Part shown: piece after piece, positions 57,587 to 64,000 of the stretch
How positions within the stretch are numbered: position 1 is the stretch's first letter
Layout: each line of letters opens with the position of its first letter
Made by a program: the position numbers and the translations under genes
Assembly (NCBI GenBank): GCA_018296165.2
Contig: JACKQL020000024.1
Span: 682,001-746,000, forward strand
Length of the DNA stretch: 64,000 nt
DNA from: Termitomyces sp. T153
Lineage: Eukaryota; Basidiomycota; Agaricomycetes; Agaricales; Lyophyllaceae
Direction of reading: 5' to 3'
The notes under the pieces: generated by a model
The model's input: the letters and a program-made list of their open reading frames with translations, nothing else
Told to the model about the DNA's origin: nothing
The model's database searches: none

Positions 57587-57951
57587 TGAAAAGCGTCTTT
57601 ATAATTGGATGACAACCAAGACAGAAAAGTTCAGCAGTGTCGGCGACGGTTATGGTTTCTAGTAAGTCACGTGATGGACCAGAAATTCTCGTCAGGGTAA
57701 GGCCTCTCTTCGCGCAGTTCTTCAGAGTCCAAAACTTGGGTAGTGACGAATCCAGGGGCATCTACAGACACATATTTCTCAGAGGGAACCGTAAGTTTCC
57801 TTTTTCATGTGCATGAATCATGAGAATGAACTTTTTTTAGGACCAAGTAAGGGACGGGCACAGGTGTTGAGTCGGCATAAAAAGCATTGGTAAAGGTTAC
57901 CACTGATATTACAAGGATTTAGTTTGACCATCTATCAGTTATGTGAGCCTC
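57587..57951. promoter_or_regulatory. Divergent promoter region between NCBP1 and the PPR-like gene
   Basis: 365 bp between the two start codons with no supported ORF. It must hold both promoters. I see no clear TATA box or known operator. Confidence 0.45.
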
Positions 57952-60771
57952 ATGTCATGGATTTACTCTACTATAGCCAGAACGGCGCATCGCTCCCTGT
58001 TACACTCATCTCATCCATGGACGCGGCAACTTTTTCTACAATGCCCAGCGCTTTTTGCGGCTACAAAGGGCTCATTAAACCACCTACAATTATATTATGA
58101 ACAAATTCATGCTTCAAAATCGAGGCGAATAGATTTTCATAATTGGCCGCATCTAGAGTCAGCTCGTTTCCTCAACGCAAGACCGCTCGTCCAAATCGCC
58201 AGCGGGCTCGCATCTGGCGTCTCGTCGCGGCAAGAATTTCTACGGTACCATCTCTCCGCCACTCGATCCGCATCGACTTTAGCTACAGAATCTGCGCACC
58301 CCTTTGATGTCTCAACTACACTTATGCCCGCTCAAACCTCTCCTGCCCATCAAGCAGTAAATCTTTCTCTGCAAACCCAGGTTGTCGGATCTCACGATGC
58401 TCTGCACATCGTCAACTCTCTTCTTCTACCCACCATCGAGCGAGACCCAGACGCTGCCAATTTTTTGAACGTTACTTCATATCCCGCCATAACCTTCAAT
58501 AGACCTGTATCTCCGCGTCTCGTTTCCCATTCCCTCGTGCACGGTCTCATCCGCGAGAAGCGGTTGAAAGACGCGTCAACTCTCGCTCTTGCAATGATGC
58601 GAGTTGGCATGCCCGTCCACACTCAAACTCTAAGTGTCCTCATGGAATCCCTCAAACCGCCAAAGCCTGTTCAAAAGAACGTTTTCAAAGCAAAATTGCC
58701 CCGAAATTTTCGGCCGAATCCAAAGAGGGTGGATGACCTTGTAGGAATGGCAGAGCATACTAGCACGCGACTTGCTTTGGAACTCTTCACCGTGGCGCGG
58801 AGAACTGGCCAGAAAAACATGCGGGGGTTATTGAGCACCCTTATAGCAATCTGTGTGATCAATACTGAACTCGTCATCGCATGCCTCGCATTCGCCATGT
58901 TAATCAAAGAATACTCTCACCCTCCCCCATCACCCGAACGCGACACGACCAAAAGCACTTGGAACACTGAGAGATATGGCCCACGTTCATTATTGTTTCT
59001 TCCTCAATGGCCGCATCTCATAGATCTTACAACGCCATTGAAAGACTACTTCCGATATCTCACTACCCTCCATACCGGGTCACTCGGATTCGATCAAGAT
59101 ACTCTCGATGCAAACCTCCAGGCCTTAGCGATCCTTGCAAATCTTCTCGATGTACGCAAACTACATCTCGAGATGATCTCAGCGCTTCTGTCACTGATGT
59201 ACAATACACCGCGAATCACTTCACAGGTGTGGGTGCTGGATAAAGCCGGTAACGCCCGCCGAGAGGTAGCCTACCAATATTTTCATGATGTTTTGGTACG
59301 GCTTATCGAATCTCCGCCACCTTCCGGTAAGAGAAGTCGAGCTTCCACTCCGCCCTTTTGTCTTGAGACATGTAACACGCTTATACATTACGCTTTGAGG
59401 CACTGTCACTCGCAACTTCTAGCCAACAAGGTCCTCGTATACCTCACACAGGAACGTAAACTCAAACCGGACGAAGTGACATATAATATCCTTCTAAGAT
59501 CAGGAACCCTTCTGAGAGAGGATGGTCTCGCATCATTGGCATTGTCAGCTATAACTCATCCTGAAGAGGACCGAAAGCAGCATAGACCCAAATCCGAGCC
59601 CAATCTCAGCATCATTTCGCCTCTCGGGGCATTGACTCACTCGAAGTCGGAGGTGGCGCGTCGTATCGCCTCTGTGATTAAGACGATCCACTCGATACAC
59701 CTCGAGCCCTCAGAGACTCGTACGGATAAGCTCAAACATGCACTCTACATACTTACCACTCTTATTATGCACCTCTGCTCCAAAGGTCACCCCCATTACG
59801 TCAAAGCTATCATTTTCGCACTTTTCCCCATCCTCCATCGACGACCTTCCTCATTCAAGGAATACGTCATGCAACGTCGGAAAGCGATAAGACTGGCTAC
59901 GCGATTCGGCTATCTTCCGTTCAGCGTCATGCTTAACTCTCTTGTCAAAGCGCAAGCCTTTCGCGAAGCCAGGCTACTGTACAGTTTCGCAGTGGCTGTT
60001 GAACGCCGGAGCTTCTTCACAAGCGAACCTTGGACTCTTGGTATAGAAATATACACTATCATGCTTAAAGCATGCGAGGGGGAGTGTCGCCATGCGACGA
60101 AGCTCGAAAGTATGCCGGCAGCAGTGGCAGATGGGAGGCCAGCCGAGGTACGCCTCAAAGCTGTACGCCTGGCGCTTCGTCTATACAGGCGTTTGAACAA
60201 ATTGCCTTATTTCGCGTACAATCTCATGCGGCGCTTCGGACACCTTAGAAACGTGCATAAACTCGTCTTCCCCAAACCCGACGAGCGGTTTGCTGGGGCC
60301 CTCATAAAGGTCCTCCTCATCCTTTCCAAACAAATCGACCCTACCACTGTCGCCATTCCAGACATCTTTTTGAAGCACAGAAAGCCCCGGTCGCGCATCC
60401 AAGCGAAGATCTCAGCTTCTGCCGTGTCGGAGACCTATGCCAAGGCCCAAAAAGAACTCAGAGAGGACGGAAAATTACCTGAGGGTTATACTCAACAACT
60501 GCAGTTTATTGCGCGTGGGATTATAAATGCTGGAATGGAAGTTCCGCCCGCGTTGAGGCATCTGTTTTTGGGCCGGGACAAAAAGGCTGCCGGTATGTCG
60601 AATGAGGAGAAGGTGTCACTTAAAGTTGTGCCTTGGGCGTACCCGGCTGAGCCCAAGAAGGGCGCGTGGCATGCTTGGACTGTACCGAATATAAGGACTA
60701 GGGGTCTGCTTCTGAATAGGATGACGCGGGCGCAGAGGGCGAGGTTTTCTCGGGAGAGAAGGGCAGTGTAA
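57952..60771 (+). CDS. Large PPR-like, probably mitochondrial protein (939 aa), intronless
   Basis: One open frame of 940 codons without introns. I choose the ATG at 57,952; an upstream GTG at 57,943 is in frame but not a normal start. The N-terminus (MSWIYSTIARTAHRSLLHSS) is rich in Arg, Ser and hydrophobic residues and lacks acids, as in mitochondrial presequences. Helical-repeat signatures occur, for example LKPDEVTYNILLRSGTLLRE (about residue 500-520) and IEIYTIMLKACEGECRH (about residue 700), which resemble pentatricopeptide repeats that bind organellar RNA. The C-terminus is basic (RMTRAQRARFSRERRAV). The exact family is unknown. It is divergent from NCBP1. Confidence 0.7.
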   Translation: MSWIYSTIARTAHRSLLHSSHPWTRQLFLQCPALFAATKGSLNHLQLYYEQIHASKSRRIDFHNWPHLESARFLNARPLVQIASGLASGVSSRQEFLRYHLSATRSASTLATESAHPFDVSTTLMPAQTSPAHQAVNLSLQTQVVGSHDALHIVNSLLLPTIERDPDAANFLNVTSYPAITFNRPVSPRLVSHSLVHGLIREKRLKDASTLALAMMRVGMPVHTQTLSVLMESLKPPKPVQKNVFKAKLPRNFRPNPKRVDDLVGMAEHTSTRLALELFTVARRTGQKNMRGLLSTLIAICVINTELVIACLAFAMLIKEYSHPPPSPERDTTKSTWNTERYGPRSLLFLPQWPHLIDLTTPLKDYFRYLTTLHTGSLGFDQDTLDANLQALAILANLLDVRKLHLEMISALLSLMYNTPRITSQVWVLDKAGNARREVAYQYFHDVLVRLIESPPPSGKRSRASTPPFCLETCNTLIHYALRHCHSQLLANKVLVYLTQERKLKPDEVTYNILLRSGTLLREDGLASLALSAITHPEEDRKQHRPKSEPNLSIISPLGALTHSKSEVARRIASVIKTIHSIHLEPSETRTDKLKHALYILTTLIMHLCSKGHPHYVKAIIFALFPILHRRPSSFKEYVMQRRKAIRLATRFGYLPFSVMLNSLVKAQAFREARLLYSFAVAVERRSFFTSEPWTLGIEIYTIMLKACEGECRHATKLESMPAAVADGRPAEVRLKAVRLALRLYRRLNKLPYFAYNLMRRFGHLRNVHKLVFPKPDERFAGALIKVLLILSKQIDPTTVAIPDIFLKHRKPRSRIQAKISASAVSETYAKAQKELREDGKLPEGYTQQLQFIARGIINAGMEVPPALRHLFLGRDKKAAGMSNEEKVSLKVVPWAYPAEPKKGAWHAWTVPNIRTRGLLLNRMTRAQRARFSRERRAV

Positions 60772-61137
60772 ATCGAGGATTTACTCGGTTGGCCAGTTGT
60801 CCTTCGCTATTCACGATAATGTATCAAATAAATCTACTATAATTTGTGAAATTGTTCAGTGAGTGCAGAGCGAAGAGGAGTTAATGAGGCAGAGAATATT
60901 CAGAAGTCTTGTCTGATCTAGACAAACTTTCCGCTAGTTGATAATGTATAACCAAGTGGAATTCTCCAGTGGTTATTCAAAGGGAGTATTAATGAAGCAA
61001 ACAGAGCATGCGACAGCCAAGGGATACGGGTATGCGTTCATCATCGATTACTTCCAAACCACATTTGGGGACAGTAGTAACTATGGCGGGGTAAAATTCT
61101 GCCAAAGAACGAACCATGGGATATGAACGGTTGGCGA
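60772..61137. other. Intergenic region after the PPR-like gene
   Basis: About 370 bp, no supported gene. Confidence 0.4.
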
Positions 61138-62140
61138 GATGCTAGCCTACGCAAACGAGATGCTGAGGACGGGGCATAACGACCACAAAGGGAGGAAGAA
61201 CTGCAAGTGCCCAGTGTGCAAGTCATGCAGACAGGCAGGGGTACGAGAACCCATACAAATGTGGAAGTGCCGGGAGGACTCTACTGGCTAAGTTGAGCGG
61301 CAGGTGGCACCCAGAAAACCAGAGCGAAGGAAGGAGGAGGAACGCGAGATGCCCCTGGAAAATATGCAAGCACCATCTCACCCATCCATCCTCACCAGTG
61401 GGGGAGATTCGAAGTCTTTGTGGAAAAAGAATACAGTGAAGTCTCTTGTACTACCTGCTATTCTAACCCTCCACATGACCTCCTCCATGCACCCTGGGAG
61501 TCTATACCAACGGGTCGAGGATAAGGTAGGGTGCGTAGACGCGCAAGCCAGCACGGGAGTCTAGTTTGGTACGAAGATAGGAATGCCGCAGTAAGACTCC
61601 CAGAATCCCTGGAACAGACAGACAACGCAGGTAAAGCAACCGCCGTACTGAGAACAGCCGTATAGTAGACACCCTTACCGACAACTTGAACAAGAGGGAC
61701 GACAGTGGGTGGATCGGAGTCGCAAACATAATAATACTCCAAGGAATAACTGGGAGAAAAATGCACATAATCACGGTATCGGAATCAGCGCGCCTGGTAT
61801 GCAAGAATGATTGATGAGGTGTGAATGGAAAATTACCTGAGAAGTGGGCAGAGGTAAGGGTGCAACACAATCTCGGGGAGAACTCGATTGCCTGACATCT
61901 AATGAGGACAGATACGGTAACGGGGCCATGAAAGCAAAGCTAGTTGCAGATGCATGGCTTAACATACTCTGGTGGGCGTGCAATGTTTTAGTCGGTATGG
62001 ACGCGAGGGCAACCGCCTGGAAGGAACAGGTAAGACAAGTAACGCGTCAAGCTCCACACTCAGTGCGTAGAAGTATTTCCTTGCGGTGGGCCGCTAGACG
62101 AGAATACTCTAAATTGATAGCACCAAAAAAAGAAAAGTAG
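61138..62140 (+). pseudogene. RNase H-type relic (probably from a retroelement)
   Basis: Plus strand in changing frames: MLRTGHNDHKGRKNCKCPVC and CRQAGVREP (Cys-rich lead, 61,158-61,250), VYTNGSR near 61,502 (RNase H YTDGS with D to N), WYEDRNAAVRLPESLEQTDN near 61,568-61,625, REDSGWIGVAN near 61,690-61,730 and a basic tail at 61,930-62,140. This order matches an RNase H domain common in agaricomycete repeats. Frames are broken and no RT is seen. Confidence 0.5.
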
Positions 62141-62212
62141 AATTCAGGAACCATTTTCGAAGTAAATATGATCAAATATCCTGGTTTTTTGACCGCGCAA
62201 CGCCCACACTTA

Positions 62213-62796
62213 CAGCCGTTTTCATAACGTTAGGCCCCTTTGACTTCCGGTTGTTTAGTTGTTTGGCCTGATATCCGTGGATGCCGGGCTTGCCGGAGAA
62301 TAGTTACTTGTGTAAATCAACATCTTACCTTCTTCTATTATGAGGCATCACAAATCGATCGGGCTGAAGAGACTGATTTTACGACTTGCACTTGTCAAGA
62401 AGTATAAATACAATGTAATCCAGGAAATTACTGGTGTTAGCATCTGGTCCATCAAACATGTCAAGACAACATATTGTCGAACTGGTGATGTAGCTCTGAA
62501 GAGAACAGTTGATGGACGAACGCAATGGTTTTGAAGTAACTGTAAATACACTAGATGTCAGTAAAGGTCAATGCAACTAACTCATACAACAGTCTCTGGA
62601 GAGTTGTATCGAGAAACACCCTGACTTATTCTTATCCGAGCTTCGAGACTTGTTTCGAAACACATGTGGGATTGATGTGTCTCCAATACATCGGGCTTTA
62701 AAGCGGCGTGGATTCACATTCTCCGGCAAGCCCGGCATCCACGGATATCACTAAACAACCGGAAATCAAAGGGGCCTGACGTTATGAAAACGGCTG
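62213..62796 (+). mobile_element. 584-bp Tc1/mariner-type miniature element with truncated transposase
   Basis: Terminal inverted repeats of 89 bp (62,213-62,301) and 79 bp (62,718-62,796), starting CAGCCGTTTTCATAACG at both ends, are flanked by TA on each side (62,211-62,212 and 62,797-62,798). The left repeat has a 10-bp insertion (TTGTTTGGCC). Between them the plus strand encodes the N-terminal helix-turn-helix part of a transposase (KRLILRLALVKKYKYNVIQE, 62,361-62,420; LESCIEKHPDLFLSELRDLF near 62,595-62,655; CGIDVSPIHRALKRRGFT into the right repeat). The DDE catalytic part is absent, so this is an internally deleted, non-autonomous copy. Confidence 0.88.
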
Positions 62797-62813
62797 TAAA
62801 TCACTCCTCCTCG

Positions 62814-63935
62814 ATGGCTCCTGCGACTTACGCCGAAATTTATCATGTGGTAGAAAACGTTGAGAAGTATGCTCCCGGCGGATATCACCCTGTTCTCTTC
62901 GGCGACGTATATCACGATAGATATCACATTGTCCATAAACTCGGACATGGTTCCTTCTCCACCGTTTGGCTAGCGCGAGATAACAAAAAAAAATGCGTCG
63001 CTCTCAAGATCCTTGTCGCCTCTCGCGAATCCTCAGAGCTCCCGATTTTACGCCACCTTTCGGAATCGCAAGACCCTCGACGCCGACACATCCTATCCTT
63101 ACTTGACTCCTTCATTATCAGTGGTTCCGAACGGTTCCCATCAATGCTCGGTCACCGAGGTAACCGGCCCAAATTTGCAGGATATTCTAGAACACAAAGA
63201 TTGTCGCTGGGAACAACAAAAGAAATCGCGTCTCAGATCATCAATAGATTAGCCTTTCTGCATTCATGCCACATCAGGCACAGAGGTGTGTATAAAAAAT
63301 CCGGTCACACTCCAATCTTGATATGTAGTATCTAGATCTACATCCAGGCAACATCGTCCTCGACACTCCTGACATTGCCGAATGGGACATGGAAAAACTC
63401 TACAGCACACTGGGAAAACCAAAACTACTTACTCCCTGTTGTTCGAAGAAACGCCTCTTTACTGCCGCTGCACCATGCTATCTTGTTTGCTCTGTCTCAG
63501 TCTCATTCTGGGATCAATTGCAAGATTGTGCGTTTCTTGTCAAAATACTGGACTTTGGTGAATCCTTCTTTGAATTACACCCCTCCTCTCTCGCTTGTCT
63601 GATTTATGTGATTCTTGCATTACATGATCTCCATTTCACATTCTGGGGCGACTTCAACAAAGTCCTCGCGTGAATTGTCCTCGTGTACGGGAAGTTTCCA
63701 GATGAGTGGTGGAGTAACTGGCAGCAAAGACCCTACTTCTTCAAAGAGGATGGAACACTGACAAAAGAAATGGACATTGACCCGTCTCTGTCTCTGGAAG
63801 ATCCAGAAGGGAATGCAGAGGAGCATGCTAAAATAACATCACATTTGGAGGAACTGAAAGTGCTGTTCAAAGGCTTACTGAGGTATAAGCCCGAGCTTTG
63901 GCTCTGTGCCTCAGGTATCGTCTTGCCTTTCTAAC
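62814..63935 (+). pseudogene. SRPK-like protein kinase gene, decayed
   Basis: Begins MAPATYAEIYHVVENVEKYA at 62,814. It has the kinase glycine loop HKLGHGSFSTVWLARD, the VAIK-type Lys in CVALKIL, and the SRPK-type stretch QDPRRRHILSLLDSF. A frame shift near 63,135 leads to SVTEVTGPNLQDILEH, and the first frame returns near 63,225 (EIASQIINRLAFLHSC). An intron from 63,285 (GTGTGT) to about 63,334 (CTAG) restores RHRDLHPGNIVLD, and DFGES follows near 63,555. After that the activation-segment/APE region is missing: FFELHPSSLACLIY runs to a stop at 63,671, then VYGKFPDEWWSNWQQRPYFF continues. SRPKs phosphorylate SR splicing factors. This copy lacks key parts and is probably inactive. Confidence 0.7.
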
Positions 63936-64000
63936 GCTTCGCACGGGAATATCTGCATGTAGCAGAAGGAGATATATACATATATACATCACATTTCGAC

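Noticed and set aside
61060..61200. Similarity to large-subunit rRNA (GTAACTATGGCGGGGTAAAA)
   Set aside because: The match to the conserved rRNA segment is limited to a short stretch and the neighbouring bases differ. The region translates as an RNase H-type relic instead.

Overview
This window is from a basidiomycete genome, most likely a mushroom-forming Agaricomycete. The supported genes carry many 45-70 bp GT-AG introns. They include single-copy fungal orthologues (KRR1, ARS2/SERRATE, the cap-binding subunit NCBP1, an NCBP3-type protein, an SSK1-type response regulator). The repeats are Ty3-type retrotransposons, pogo and mariner DNA transposons, NLR-like relics and a PIF1-type helicase relic, a typical agaricomycete mix. 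I cannot name the species.

Layout. (1) 1-22,015 is a nested retrotransposon block. A LINE (19,858-20,790) was hit by element E3 (LTR 18,807-19,857). E3 was hit by E1, a Ty3-type gag-pol element on the minus strand whose 5' LTR is 16,855-17,891. E1 was then broken three times: by a solo LTR (14,279-15,430, 5-bp duplication GAGGG), by a complete non-autonomous element E2 (4,964-11,417, 5-bp duplication GATAC) inside its reverse transcriptase, and by the LTR of a further element, E0 (3,482-4,637). At the far left a gag fragment of a second family (F2) abuts E0. (2) 22,838-42,195 is a gene-rich segment: a four-TM membrane protein (-), KRR1 (-) divergent from an NCBP3-type gene (+), an NmrA-family gene (+), a broken DUF6697-like gene (+), ARS2/SERRATE (+) and SSK1 (+). 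(3) 42,849-54,170 is a second repeat block. The 5' half of an NLR-like gene is followed by a composite insertion (3' half of a pogo transposase interrupted by an F2 retroelement with LTRs in tandem), then by the NB-ARC/TPR half of an NLR and a PIF1/Helitron-type helicase relic. (4) 54,363-60,771 holds NCBP1 (-) divergent from a long PPR-like gene (+). (5) 60,772-64,000 holds an RNase H-type relic, a 584-bp mariner-type miniature element and a decayed SRPK-like kinase gene.

Three themes stand out. First, E0, E2 and E3 share an ORF on the strand opposite to their LTRs. It has a zinc-cluster-like cysteine motif, a coiled coil and an intron that could only be spliced from the antisense transcript. 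Second, these LTRs show a self-priming arrangement: the primer-binding site just inside the LTR is complementary to the predicted 5' end of the element's own RNA. Third, old repeats are almost free of CpG while E2 and the solo LTR are CpG-rich. Catalytic Asp codons and a splice donor in the old elements are lost at exactly such CpG positions.

For the host, NCBP1, an NCBP3-type protein and ARS2, which act together in nuclear cap-dependent RNA metabolism, all lie within about 30 kb. Exon coordinates for six multi-exon genes (the membrane protein, KRR1, NCBP3-type, NmrA-type, ARS2, SSK1) and for NCBP1 were worked out by hand from splice signals, and each gives an uninterrupted reading frame.
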